Shown piece by piece: positions 30,332 through 38,694 of a stretch of 64,000 bases of DNA. The DNA is from Flavobacterium sp. 270 (lineage in GTDB: Bacteria; Bacteroidota; Bacteroidia; Flavobacteriales; Flavobacteriaceae). A program made the position numbers and the translations under genes. The stretch spans positions 1,240,001 through 1,304,000 of the forward strand of contig NZ_SODM01000001.1 in the NCBI RefSeq assembly GCF_004368785.1, in the 5' to 3' direction. How positions within the stretch are numbered: the stretch's first letter is position 1; every line of letters starts with the position of its first letter. Below the pieces are notes generated by a model. That model was not told the DNA's origin. It worked only from the letters and a program-made list of their open reading frames with translations, and made no database searches.

Positions 30332-30550
30332 AATTCCAAAAATTTTAAATTCCAAATTCCAATTGGAATGACAATGCCAATGGCAATATCAATATCAATT
30401 GCAATATCAACTCAAAACTTATACTTCCAACTTTCAACTCATAACTTTAACTCATAACTTTTAACTCATAACTTTTAACTCATAACTTTCAACCTGAAAC
30501 CTGAAACCTGAAACTTTAAACTTTAAACCTAAAACTTCAAACAAAAACCT
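30332..30550. repeat. simple tandem repeats between the CLC gene and nrnA
   Basis: A 218-base run of degenerate short tandem repeats: AAATTCCAAATTCCAATTGG, then CAATATCAATATCAATTGCA, then at least four copies of CTCATAACTTTTAA (about 30436-30490), then three or more of CTGAAAC and CTTTAAA. No gene is visible. The run is strand-biased towards A and C, as in slippage-grown DNA, and may vary between strains. Confidence 0.8.
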
Positions 30551-30622
30551 CAATTCCCTAAAAGTGTGTTAATCTGTAAAATGATTTCAACATTACATTA
30601 AAAAAATGTAAATTCGCACACT

Positions 30623-31627
30623 ATGAAAATACAAGATATTCAAGCGATACAATTACTGCTTGCCAGCCCAAAGAAAATCGCCATAATTCCGCATAGAGGT
30701 CCAGATGGCGATGCCATGGGTTCTACGTTAGGTTTATACCATTTTTTATTAAAAAACAATCACCAGCCTACGGTAATTGCTCCTAATGATTTTCCTGATT
30801 TTTTAGCTTGGTTACCAGGTTCTGAAACAGTAAAAATATTTGAAAAAGACACCGAAAACTGCACCAAAATATTAGAAGAAGCCGAGATAATCTTTACACT
30901 AGATTTTAACGCTTTTCATCGTACAGGCGAAATGGAACATACGTTAGCTAAACTAACTGCTCCGTTTATCATGATCGATCATCATCAAAAACCTGATGAT
31001 TACGCTGCATACATGTACTCCGATACTACTTTTGGCTCTACCTGTGAAATGGTTTATAATTTCATTTCCTTTTTAGGCAAAAAACAAGATATCGATAAAA
31101 CAATTGCAACTTGTATTTATACCGGAATTTTAACCGATTCTGGTTCGTTCCGTTTTCCGGGAACTACAGGAAACACACACCGTATTATTGCAGAATTAAT
31201 TGATTTAGGAGTTGAAAACACTGAGATTCCGGTGCTATTGTTTGATAATAGTTCTTACAGCCGTCTGCAATTATTAGGGCGTGCTTTGCAGAACATGAAA
31301 ATATTTCCAGATCATAAAACTTCGTACAGTTACCTTACACAAGACGAATTGGATTCTTTTGATTATGTAAAAGGAGATACAGAAGGAATTGTAAATTACG
31401 GTTTGAGCATACAAGGTATTAATTTTACTGCTATTTTTATTGAAAATAAAGACGAGAAGATTATCAAAATTTCTTTCCGTTCGCAAGGTGGTTTTGATGT
31501 AAATCAATTTGCAAGAGATCATTTTAACGGCGGAGGACATAGCAACGCTGCCGGCGGAAGATCGGAAGTTTCGATGGAAGAAACTTTGAAAAAGTTTGAA
31601 GATTTAGTAACTAAACTAAAAATATAA
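30623..31627 (+). CDS. nrnA: DHH-family nanoRNase/PAP phosphatase (NrnA-type)
   Basis: A 334-residue cytoplasmic phosphoesterase: PHRGPDGDAMGS (24-35), FTLDFNAFHRTG, MIDHHQKPDDY with the DHH metal-binding motif, and the DHHA1 C-terminal GGGHSNAAGGR. NrnA degrades nano-RNAs and hydrolyses pAp to AMP. It ends six bases before gldI, so they form one transcript. Confidence 0.92.
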   Translation: MKIQDIQAIQLLLASPKKIAIIPHRGPDGDAMGSTLGLYHFLLKNNHQPTVIAPNDFPDFLAWLPGSETVKIFEKDTENCTKILEEAEIIFTLDFNAFHRTGEMEHTLAKLTAPFIMIDHHQKPDDYAAYMYSDTTFGSTCEMVYNFISFLGKKQDIDKTIATCIYTGILTDSGSFRFPGTTGNTHRIIAELIDLGVENTEIPVLLFDNSSYSRLQLLGRALQNMKIFPDHKTSYSYLTQDELDSFDYVKGDTEGIVNYGLSIQGINFTAIFIENKDEKIIKISFRSQGGFDVNQFARDHFNGGGHSNAAGGRSEVSMEETLKKFEDLVTKLKI

Positions 31628-31633
31628 CCCCAA

Positions 31634-32311
31634 ATGAACTACCTAAAACTAAGCATTTACAGTCTGCTTTTTGCTGTTTTACTGGTTGGCTGTAAACACC
31701 ACGAAGAAGCTAGGAAACCTATTTCCAGAAGCTCTGGCTCGTTTATGAAAAAATCGGCCGACCGCAACAAAAAATTAGTAGCCAACGAAGAAGATGTTAT
31801 TAAAAAAATAATAAAAAGTAATCCTAAAACGAAGTATTATGCAACGAGAAAAGGATACTGGCTTTATTATGACGAAAAAAACACTACCGATCTTTCGTCA
31901 CCAAAAAAAGGAGATATTGCTTATTATAATTTAGAAGTTAAAGATATTAACGGAAAAATTATTTATTCAGAATCAGATCTTGGGCCTCAGACTTATTATG
32001 TAGACAAACAAGATATCATGATGGGATTGCGTGATGGTATTAAATTGATGCATAAAAATGAAACTGTTACTTTCTTATTTCCTTCGCATATTGCTTACGG
32101 ATATCATGGTGATAACAAAAAAATTGGACCTAATCAGTCTTTAATCTGCACGGTTACGCTTCGTAATTTTGTTCCGGATACAGCGCAGCCAACAACTGCG
32201 GTACCTGCTACGACTGCAAATGCAACAGGACAGACACCAAAACCTGCAGCGCCGAAACCTGCAGCCGTAAAACCAGCTTCACCAATTAAAAAAGACACAA
32301 TAAACAATTAA
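31634..32311 (+). CDS. gldI: gliding motility peptidyl-prolyl isomerase GldI
   Basis: A 225-residue lipoprotein FKBP. The signal sequence ends LVGC, so Cys20 is lipidated, and the FKBP domain (about 85-180) has YSESDLGPQTYYVDKQDIMMGLRDG and the GPNQSLICTVTL end. The C-terminal tail (about 185-225) is rich in Ala, Thr, Pro and Lys. In Flavobacterium johnsoniae GldI is an essential gliding/type IX secretion lipoprotein of FKBP type, probably folding gliding proteins in the periplasm. It is followed by two further PPIases in the same direction, which supports an envelope folding operon. Confidence 0.9.
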   Translation: MNYLKLSIYSLLFAVLLVGCKHHEEARKPISRSSGSFMKKSADRNKKLVANEEDVIKKIIKSNPKTKYYATRKGYWLYYDEKNTTDLSSPKKGDIAYYNLEVKDINGKIIYSESDLGPQTYYVDKQDIMMGLRDGIKLMHKNETVTFLFPSHIAYGYHGDNKKIGPNQSLICTVTLRNFVPDTAQPTTAVPATTANATGQTPKPAAPKPAAVKPASPIKKDTINN

Positions 32312-32327
32312 ACAAACGTTTTAAAAA

Positions 32328-33404
32328 ATGAAAAAAAGTATTTTATTATTACTATTAGCCGTTACCTCATTTTATTCTTGTAAGGACGAACACAGTAATT
32401 TACCAGACGGTTTATATGCTGATATTGAAACCAATAAAGGACATATTATTGTAGAACTTGATTATAAAAAAGCACCTATCACTGTCGCTAACTTTGTAAC
32501 TTTAGCTGAAGGTAAAAATGAATTTGTAACTCAGGAAAACCTTAAAAACAAACCATTTTATGATGGATTGAAATTTCACAGAGTTATTGAAGATTTTATG
32601 ATTCAGTCTGGTGATCCGTTAGGAACTGGTTCTGGTGATACTGGATACAAATTTAAAGATGAATTCTCTGATTTGAAATTTGACAAAGCTGGTGTTTTAG
32701 CAATGGCTAACAATGGTCCTGGAACAAACAGCAGCCAATTTTTTATTACACACGTAGAAACGCCTTGGTTAGACGGCAAACATACTATTTTTGGACACGT
32801 TGTTGAAAAAGGACAAGAAGTAGTAAACAAAGTAATTCAGGGAGATAATATTATTGCTGTAACTATTGTTAGAAATGGTGAAGCAGCTAAAAAGTTTGAT
32901 GCTGTAAAAGTATTTCACGATTATTTTGCAGAAATCGCAAAAGAGCAAAGCAAATATGCTGGTGTTCAAAAAGAAAAAGTAGCGTATTATGCTTCTATCA
33001 GACCTAAAGCTACAAAAACAAGCAGCGGTTTAGAATTTGTAATCACAGAAAAAGGAACTGGCAAAAAACCAGCTGCCGGAGCTAATGTTTACATTCACTA
33101 TGCAGGTTTTCTAGAAGACGGAACTTTATTTGACTCAAGTATTGCAGACGTTAATAAAACTTTTGGAAAATTTGATGAGCAGAGAGCAGCTCAAAACGGT
33201 TATCAGCCAATTCCATTTCAGGCAGGCAAAAAAGACGGTTTGATTCCCGGATTTATTGAAGGAATTGAGCAGTTGTCATTTGGAGACAAAGCTGTTCTTT
33301 TTATTCCGTCGCATTTAGCTTACGGAGAAACTGGAGCAGGAGGGGTTATTCCGCCAAATGCTAACATCATTTTCGAAATTCAATTATTAGAAAAACCACA
33401 ATAA
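32328..33404 (+). CDS. lipoprotein PPIase: cyclophilin fused to FKBP
   Basis: A 358-residue lipoprotein (Cys18 after SFYS) with two PPIase domains. The cyclophilin part (about 28-195) has KFHRVIEDFMIQSGDP and GPGTNSSQFFIT and HTIFGHV. The FKBP part (about 230-355) has VYIHYAGFLEDGTLFDSS and GIEQLSFGDKAVLFIPSHLAYGE and IPPNANIIFEIQLL. Both sets look catalytically complete. The gene follows gldI by 16 bases and precedes a paralog with the same architecture, so the pair probably arose by tandem duplication. Confidence 0.92.
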   Translation: MKKSILLLLLAVTSFYSCKDEHSNLPDGLYADIETNKGHIIVELDYKKAPITVANFVTLAEGKNEFVTQENLKNKPFYDGLKFHRVIEDFMIQSGDPLGTGSGDTGYKFKDEFSDLKFDKAGVLAMANNGPGTNSSQFFITHVETPWLDGKHTIFGHVVEKGQEVVNKVIQGDNIIAVTIVRNGEAAKKFDAVKVFHDYFAEIAKEQSKYAGVQKEKVAYYASIRPKATKTSSGLEFVITEKGTGKKPAAGANVYIHYAGFLEDGTLFDSSIADVNKTFGKFDEQRAAQNGYQPIPFQAGKKDGLIPGFIEGIEQLSFGDKAVLFIPSHLAYGETGAGGVIPPNANIIFEIQLLEKPQ

Positions 33405-33443
33405 ATTCATAAAAATAATCTGTAGACTTAAATTAGAAACACG

Positions 33444-34583
33444 ATGAAATTTAAATTTCTATTTTTATTTTGCTTGGCAGTAGTAAACATTCAAGCGCAA
33501 GCGACTAAAAAACCTGCTGCTAAAAAAGCACCAGTAACTAAAACAGCTGTAAAAGCTAAAGCTGCCGTAAATCCAAACGAGGGAATTTTTGCCACAATCT
33601 CTACTACAAAAGGAGATATTGTAGTCTCTTTAGAATATGTAAAAGCACCTGTAACTGTGGCTAACTTTATCTCTTTGGCAGAAGGTAAAAATCCTTATGT
33701 AAAAGTGGAAAAACTAAAAGGTAAACCATTTTATGACGGATTAAAATTTCACAGAGTTATCAATGATTTTATGATTCAGGGAGGAGATCCAGATGGAAAC
33801 GGTTCTGGTGGTCCCGGATATTCTTTTAAAGATGAATTTGTAGAAGAATTAAAATTCGAAAAAGGTGGTGTTCTGGCAATGGCAAACTCTGGTCCTGCTA
33901 CAAACGGAAGCCAGTTCTTTATCACTCATAAAGATACGCCTTGGTTGAACGGAAAACATACTATTTTTGGACATGTAGTTTCTGGTATGGACAATGTAAA
34001 TAAAATTGTTCAGGATGATATTATGACCAAAATTACGATTACCCGCAAAGGTGCAGCAGCAAAGAAATTTGATGCCGTAAAAGTTTTTAGTGATGATGTA
34101 AAAAAACAAGACGCTAAGAAAGGCGAAAGCCAAAAAGTAGTGGCAGCAAAAGCAGCTTATTTTGCAGCTACAAAAGCCAAAGCTGTTACAACTGCTTCTG
34201 GTTTAAAATACGTAGTTACACAAAAAGGATCTGGAGCAAAATTGCCTGAAGGATCTACAATCTATTTTCATTACGCTGGTTACTTTGAAAACGGAGATCT
34301 TTTTGACAGCAGTATGTCTCAAGTTGCAAAAGCATACGGTAAATATGATGCCAACAGAGATGCTCAAAAAGGATATCAGGCTTTCCCTTTTACAGTTGGT
34401 AAAAAAGACGGAATGATTCCTGGTTTTATCGAAGCTTTGGATATGATGACAGATGGACAAAAAACGATTTTCTTTCTTCCTTCAAATCTTGCTTACGGAG
34501 AAAAAGGTGCTGGAGGTGTAATTCCGCCAAATACAACTTTGATATTTGAAATTGAAACTTACAACAATCAGCCTGCGAAATAA
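33444..34583 (+). CDS. periplasmic PPIase: cyclophilin fused to FKBP (paralog)
   Basis: A 379-residue paralog of the preceding protein. It has a normal signal peptide (1-18, ending NIQAQ) instead of a lipobox, then a Lys/Ala-rich segment (about 20-45), the cyclophilin domain (about 47-220; KFHRVINDFMIQGGDP, GPATNGSQFFIT) and the FKBP domain (about 245-375). A free periplasmic enzyme next to a lipidated one suggests a division of labour between soluble and membrane-anchored folding. A strong terminator follows. Confidence 0.92.
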   Translation: MKFKFLFLFCLAVVNIQAQATKKPAAKKAPVTKTAVKAKAAVNPNEGIFATISTTKGDIVVSLEYVKAPVTVANFISLAEGKNPYVKVEKLKGKPFYDGLKFHRVINDFMIQGGDPDGNGSGGPGYSFKDEFVEELKFEKGGVLAMANSGPATNGSQFFITHKDTPWLNGKHTIFGHVVSGMDNVNKIVQDDIMTKITITRKGAAAKKFDAVKVFSDDVKKQDAKKGESQKVVAAKAAYFAATKAKAVTTASGLKYVVTQKGSGAKLPEGSTIYFHYAGYFENGDLFDSSMSQVAKAYGKYDANRDAQKGYQAFPFTVGKKDGMIPGFIEALDMMTDGQKTIFFLPSNLAYGEKGAGGVIPPNTTLIFEIETYNNQPAK

Positions 34584-34609
34584 TTATTTCAGATTAAAAT
34601 AATAAAACT

Positions 34610-34646
34610 AAGCCGTCAAGATTCATTTTTTGACGGCTTTTTTTAT
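34610..34646 (+). terminator. terminator of the gldI-PPIase operon
   Basis: A perfect 10-bp stem AAGCCGTCAA / TTGACGGCTT with a 10-base loop followed by a T-run, 26 bases after the last PPIase stop. It marks the end of the nrnA-gldI-PPIase-PPIase unit. Confidence 0.9.
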
Positions 34647-34752
34647 TTCTTCTTTCTGTCAAATTCTTAATTTCAGCATCAATTTAAAACTTAAAATTAC
34701 AGCAATAATAAGGTTTTTATAGATTTAATATTAAATCCTAAACAAAATAACT

Positions 34753-34760
34753 TACCTTTG
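34753..34760 (+). promoter_or_regulatory. -7 promoter motif for the EamA gene
   Basis: TACCTTTG, a perfect TAnnTTTG match, 33 bases before the start codon. No convincing -33 TTG at the usual distance. Confidence 0.5.
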
Positions 34761-34793
34761 CCGGCTTGATTTTTTTAAACTGAATAAGAAAAG

Positions 34794-35690
34794 ATGTTAC
34801 AAAATAACGTATTAAAGGGAGTGTTTTTAGTTGCATTAGGTGCTACAACTTACGGAATGTTAGCCACTTTTGTAAAAATGGCCTACTCAGAAGGTTATAC
34901 AACTGCCGAAGTTACAACCTCTCAATTTGTATTGGGAATTATCGGAATTTTGCTTATTAATGCGTTTCAAAAAGCTAAAAACAAAGAAAAAGTTGTAAAA
35001 GCTACTTCAAGAAACATCATCAGTTTAATGACTGCCGGAACTTCTTTAGGAATGACGAGTTTGTTCTATTATCTGGCTGTAAAATATATTCCGGTTTCTA
35101 TTGGTATCGTATTATTAATGCAGACGGTTTGGATGGGTGTTTTGCTTGAAATGATTTTAGAAAAAAAACTACCTTCTAAACAAAAAGTAATTGCTGTATT
35201 TATTGTTCTTATAGGAACAGTTTTAGCAACAAATATTCTTCACAATGAAATTCAGCTGGATTGGCGCGGTATCGCATGGGGAATTTTGGCTGCTGCTTCT
35301 TTTACTACTACGATGTTTACTGCCAATCGTGTAGCTACAGAAATTTCGTCTGCACAGCGTAGTCTATATATGCTTTTGGGTGGCGCTGTAATTGTATTTT
35401 CGTTTGCTTTTGCAACGCAGGTAACGCCTTTTAATCTTGAAATTTTCATGAAATGGGGAATTGTATTATCTCTTTTTGGTACTATTATACCGCCAATGCT
35501 TATGAACGCTGGTTTTCCTTTAACAGGAATTGGACTTGGCAGTATTGTTTCGGCATTAGAACTTCCGGTTTCTGTAACGATGGCTTACGTTTTATTAAAC
35601 GAAAAAGTAGTCTTTACGCAATGGGTTGGAATTGTTTTGATCATTTTAGCTATTATTATCATGAATGTAAATTTTAAGCGTAAAAACTAG
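34794..35690 (+). CDS. EamA-family (DMT) transporter
   Basis: A 298-residue inner-membrane protein with ten hydrophobic helices in two EamA repeats (about 7-140 and 155-295), each ending with a conserved helix that has 'E ... P ... GE/EK' features (VLLEMILEKKLPSKQ and LELPVSVTMAYVLLNEKV). Such proteins export small metabolites or amino acids. The substrate is unknown. The gene is the first of a same-strand series of membrane protein genes. Confidence 0.85.
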   Translation: MLQNNVLKGVFLVALGATTYGMLATFVKMAYSEGYTTAEVTTSQFVLGIIGILLINAFQKAKNKEKVVKATSRNIISLMTAGTSLGMTSLFYYLAVKYIPVSIGIVLLMQTVWMGVLLEMILEKKLPSKQKVIAVFIVLIGTVLATNILHNEIQLDWRGIAWGILAAASFTTTMFTANRVATEISSAQRSLYMLLGGAVIVFSFAFATQVTPFNLEIFMKWGIVLSLFGTIIPPMLMNAGFPLTGIGLGSIVSALELPVSVTMAYVLLNEKVVFTQWVGIVLIILAIIIMNVNFKRKN

Positions 35691-35776
35691 CCCTTTTTGC
35701 AGAGCATCAAAAAAACAGTCTTGTAATGTAATAATTGTTAATTTTTTTTATAATTTCGTGATAAAACAATCTTATC

Positions 35777-36133
35777 ATGACTTTACCCTGGCATTTATAT
35801 TTAATGGCTTTTCTTTATATAATTGCTGGAATCAACCACTTTAAAAATCCTGGAATGTACATCAGAATCATTCCTCCTTATCTGCCTAATCCCAAATTAT
35901 TAAATAATTTAAGTGGAGCTGCCGAAATTATTTTAGGCATTCTCCTGCTCTTTCCTTCTCTTACACGTATTGCTGCATGGGGCATTATAGCACTATTAAT
36001 TGCTGTATTTCCTGCAAATCTTTATATGTTTCAAAAGAAAAAAAGAGGTTTTTCTTTGTTAAATTTTATTTTATTAGTACGTTTGCCCTTACAAATTGTA
36101 TTGATTTTATGGGCATACTTATATACCCTTTAA
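35777..36133 (+). CDS. DoxX-like small membrane protein
   Basis: A 118-residue protein with four hydrophobic helices (about 5-22, 40-62, 65-85 and 95-116) and the DoxX-family pattern AGINHFKNPGMYIRIIPPYLP ... LSGAAEIILGILLLFPSLTRIAAWG. The family includes subunits of quinone oxidoreductases but many members are uncharacterised. It lies 86 bases after the EamA gene. Confidence 0.8.
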   Translation: MTLPWHLYLMAFLYIIAGINHFKNPGMYIRIIPPYLPNPKLLNNLSGAAEIILGILLLFPSLTRIAAWGIIALLIAVFPANLYMFQKKKRGFSLLNFILLVRLPLQIVLILWAYLYTL

Positions 36134-36162
36134 CAATCAAATATTAATTAAATTTATTTACT

Positions 36163-36870
36163 ATGAAAAAATTATTTGCTGAGTTCTTCGGAACTTTTTG
36201 GCTTGTTTTTGGAGGTTGTGGCAGCGCAATTTTTGCAGCCGGATATCCCGAATTGGGAATCGGATTTGTTGGAGTAGCACTTGCTTTTGGGCTTACTGTC
36301 CTGACAATGGCATATGCCGTAGGACATATTTCCGGGGGGCATTTTAATCCTGCTGTTTCTATTGGTTTATGGGCTGGAGGCAGATTTCCTGCTAAAGATC
36401 TTCTTCCGTATATTGTTTCACAATGTGTTGGAGCTATAGCTGCTGCAGGAACGTTGTACACAATTGCTTCTGGAAAAGCAGGTTTTGTCATCGATAATAC
36501 AAGAGCAGGTGCTTTTGCATCAAACGGTTTTGGGGCTTTTTCACCAGATGGATACTCCATGATATCATGTTTTATAGCTGAATTTGTACTTACTTTATTT
36601 TTCTTATTAATAATTTTAGGAGCTACAGATAAATTTGCCAGCACTCCATTTTGCGGAGTAGCAATTGGTTTAGGTTTAACTCTAATACACTTAATTAGTA
36701 TTCCGATTACCAATACCTCTGTTAATCCTGCAAGATCTTTATCTCAGGCAATTTTTACAGGTGGAGTACCCTTATCGCAAGTTTGGCTATTTTGGGCCGC
36801 TCCTATTTTAGGCGCTATAGTAGCTGGATTTATCTACAAGACATTATTACAAAATCATGCGGAAGCATAA
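36163..36870 (+). CDS. aqpZ: aquaporin Z
   Basis: A 235-residue MIP-family water channel. It has six helices and both NPA loops: [11 protein letters not shown] (residues about 62-72) and [13 protein letters not shown] (about 186-198), plus the AqpZ-type start [18 protein letters not shown]. The NPARS form and the downstream aromatic/Arg pattern favour water rather than glycerol. It lies 29 bases downstream of the DoxX gene, so they probably share a transcript, which would fit osmotic adaptation. Confidence 0.93.
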   Translation: MKKLFAEFFGTFWLVFGGCGSAIFAAGYPELGIGFVGVALAFGLTVLTMAYAVGHISGGHFNPAVSIGLWAGGRFPAKDLLPYIVSQCVGAIAAAGTLYTIASGKAGFVIDNTRAGAFASNGFGAFSPDGYSMISCFIAEFVLTLFFLLIILGATDKFASTPFCGVAIGLGLTLIHLISIPITNTSVNPARSLSQAIFTGGVPLSQVWLFWAAPILGAIVAGFIYKTLLQNHAEA

Positions 36871-36924
36871 CATACAATTTTTCCCAAAAAAATAAATTAA
36901 ATAATCATTTAAAAAAATAACATT

Positions 36925-37167
36925 ATGGCATTTTTATATTTCTTACTTATTGGAGCAATTTCAGGTTGGTTAGCGGGTCAATTCTGGAAAGGTGCAGGTT
37001 TCGGACTTATTGGTAATATTGTAGTAGGTATTATTGGAGGTTTCTTTGGCGGATGGCTTGCAGGAAAACTTGGTATTGGCGGAGGAGGATTGCTTTGGCA
37101 AATCCTAATTGCTGCTGTAGGTGCCTGGATTTTGCTATTTATTATTAGTTTGATAAAAAAATCATAA
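36925..37167 (+). CDS. GlsB/YeaQ/YmgE family membrane protein
   Basis: An 80-residue, Gly-rich two- to three-helix protein (ISGWLAGQFWKGAGFGLIGNIVVGIIGGFFGGWLAGKLGI), the signature of the transglycosylase-associated / GlsB stress-response family. Its role is not known beyond stress association. It follows aqpZ by 54 bases, consistent with a stress-related membrane unit. A strong palindrome terminates it. Confidence 0.88.
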   Translation: MAFLYFLLIGAISGWLAGQFWKGAGFGLIGNIVVGIIGGFFGGWLAGKLGIGGGGLLWQILIAAVGAWILLFIISLIKKS

Positions 37168-37213
37168 CAACACAATAGATATACTTTCAATAGTTATCTA
37201 CTTTTATATTCGA

Positions 37214-37249
37214 GGAGAAAAAGATTTAAATCTTTTTCTCCTTTTTTTT
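37214..37249 (+). terminator. terminator after the GlsB-like gene
   Basis: A perfect 28-base palindrome (two 14-base arms, no real spacer) followed by eight Ts. It ends the DoxX-aqpZ-GlsB transcript. Confidence 0.9.
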
Positions 37250-37337
37250 CGCACAAAACTTCATATCTAAAATGTATCAATTAAGGTACAAAAATGAAAA
37301 TTCAGCAATAAACCAATATTTATTTCATCAATTTAGT

Positions 37338-37345
37338 TAAATTTG
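37338..37345 (+). promoter_or_regulatory. -7 promoter motif for the sterol desaturase-like gene
   Basis: TAAATTTG, a perfect TAnnTTTG match, 21 bases before the start codon. Confidence 0.5.
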
Positions 37346-37365
37346 AGGATATACATTATTAGATT

Positions 37366-38193
37366 ATGAATGAGATTATAAATTATTTCGACACCATTCC
37401 GTCTTCTCATCGAAGCCTGATTTTAGTTGGAGGAATCACAATCTTCTGGCTGATAGAAAATACTTTTCCGTTGTTTCAAATGCAATACAGGAAATGGCAT
37501 CATGCAGGAATTAATTTTTTTCTCACATTTACTACTATTATTGTCAATTTTATTTTGGCATTCATTTTAATTAAAACGGCTGCTTTTACTTCAGAAAATC
37601 ATTTCGGAATTCTGCAATGGCTTCCTGAAATTCCCATTTGGCTTTACACCATTATCGGTTTGCTTTTATTAGACTTAATTGGAGCATATTTAGTGCATTT
37701 TATTCAGCATAAAGTAAAATTCTTATGGCGTTTTCATCTCATTCATCATACAGATACCTGGATTGACACCACAACGGCCAACAGACATCATCCTGGAGAA
37801 AGTGTAATGCGCTTTATATTTACCACTTTAGGAGTTCTAATAGTAGGAAGTCCGATGTGGATGGTATTTTTATATCAATCCTTATCCGTTGTGGCTTCGC
37901 AGTTTAATCATGCTAATATTTCACTTTCAAACAAATTAGATGTGTTTTTAAGTTACTTTATAGTTTCGCCCAATATGCACAAAGTACATCATCATTATGT
38001 ACTGCCCTATACAGACAGTAATTATGGAAATATATTCTCTGTTTGGGATCGTCTTTTTGGCACTTTTACAACCTTGCCAAAAGAAGAATTAATTTACGGA
38101 GTAGATACGCATATGATGCCGGATGAAAACAATAAATTGAAAAATTTACTGCAAATTCCGTTTCAAAAATCAAGATCTGCAAAAAACAGTTAA
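37366..38193 (+). CDS. sterol desaturase / fatty acid hydroxylase family membrane enzyme
   Basis: A 275-residue protein with about four hydrophobic helices and the three His clusters of the di-iron family: HFIQHK, FHLIHH with DTTTANRHHPGE, and MHKVHHHY. Such enzymes use O2 and Fe2+ to hydroxylate lipids. The substrate here is unknown; hopanoid- or carotenoid-type lipids are possible but not shown. It has its own promoter and is downstream of a terminator. Confidence 0.88.
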   Translation: MNEIINYFDTIPSSHRSLILVGGITIFWLIENTFPLFQMQYRKWHHAGINFFLTFTTIIVNFILAFILIKTAAFTSENHFGILQWLPEIPIWLYTIIGLLLLDLIGAYLVHFIQHKVKFLWRFHLIHHTDTWIDTTTANRHHPGESVMRFIFTTLGVLIVGSPMWMVFLYQSLSVVASQFNHANISLSNKLDVFLSYFIVSPNMHKVHHHYVLPYTDSNYGNIFSVWDRLFGTFTTLPKEELIYGVDTHMMPDENNKLKNLLQIPFQKSRSAKNS

Positions 38194-38311
38194 AATCATT
38201 AAAAAAAGTATCCTAGATCGAACCAACTAATTATTTTTTTTATTAATATTGAATCATAAATTGAAAATCAATCTATTAATCATTAACCTCTACTTTTGAA
38301 TTAATTTTCAC

Positions 38312-38593
38312 GTGATGAAAAAGAGTAACCGCAAAGAATTGAATTGGGAACAAACTGAAAAACTTGTTTCACTGGCTTTAGAAGAAAAGAATCCATTTGA
38401 GATTATCAAAAAAGAATTTGGACTGGCAGAAAAGGAAGTATTGGAGATCTTGAAAAAGAAAATGCCACTTGAAAAATTTGAAATGTGGAAAAAGAAAGCG
38501 CTTGCAAATAAACCAAAACCAAAACCCGTTAAAATAGATGATTTTGATGAAGATTTGGATGGTAAGTATTATATAAAAAATAAACTAGACTAA
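38312..38593 (+). CDS. TIGR03643 / DUF2805 family protein
   Basis: A 93-residue basic protein. The helix-turn-helix-like sequence LNWEQTEKLVSLALEEKNPFEIIKKEFGLAEKEVLEILKKKM (about 9-50), with a following KFEMWKKK, matches the small family known as TIGR03643. The function is unknown. A perfect terminator follows 3 bases after the stop. Confidence 0.75.
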   Translation: MMKKSNRKELNWEQTEKLVSLALEEKNPFEIIKKEFGLAEKEVLEILKKKMPLEKFEMWKKKALANKPKPKPVKIDDFDEDLDGKYYIKNKLD

Positions 38594-38596
38594 AAA

Positions 38597-38624
38597 AAAA
38601 CTCCTGATTTCAGGAGTTTTTTTT
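38597..38624 (+). terminator. terminator of the TIGR03643 gene
   Basis: A perfect 10-bp stem AAAACTCCTG / CAGGAGTTTT with a four-base loop and a T-run, immediately after the stop codon. Confidence 0.9.
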
Positions 38625-38694
38625 ATATTTATAACAATATCATGTAACTTTTTTACATTTTGTAAGTCATATGCAAATAACTAAACATAATTAA

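Noticed and set aside
30332..30550. CRISPR array
   Set aside because: The repeats are short, degenerate and adjacent to each other with no spacers of constant length, and no cas gene is near.
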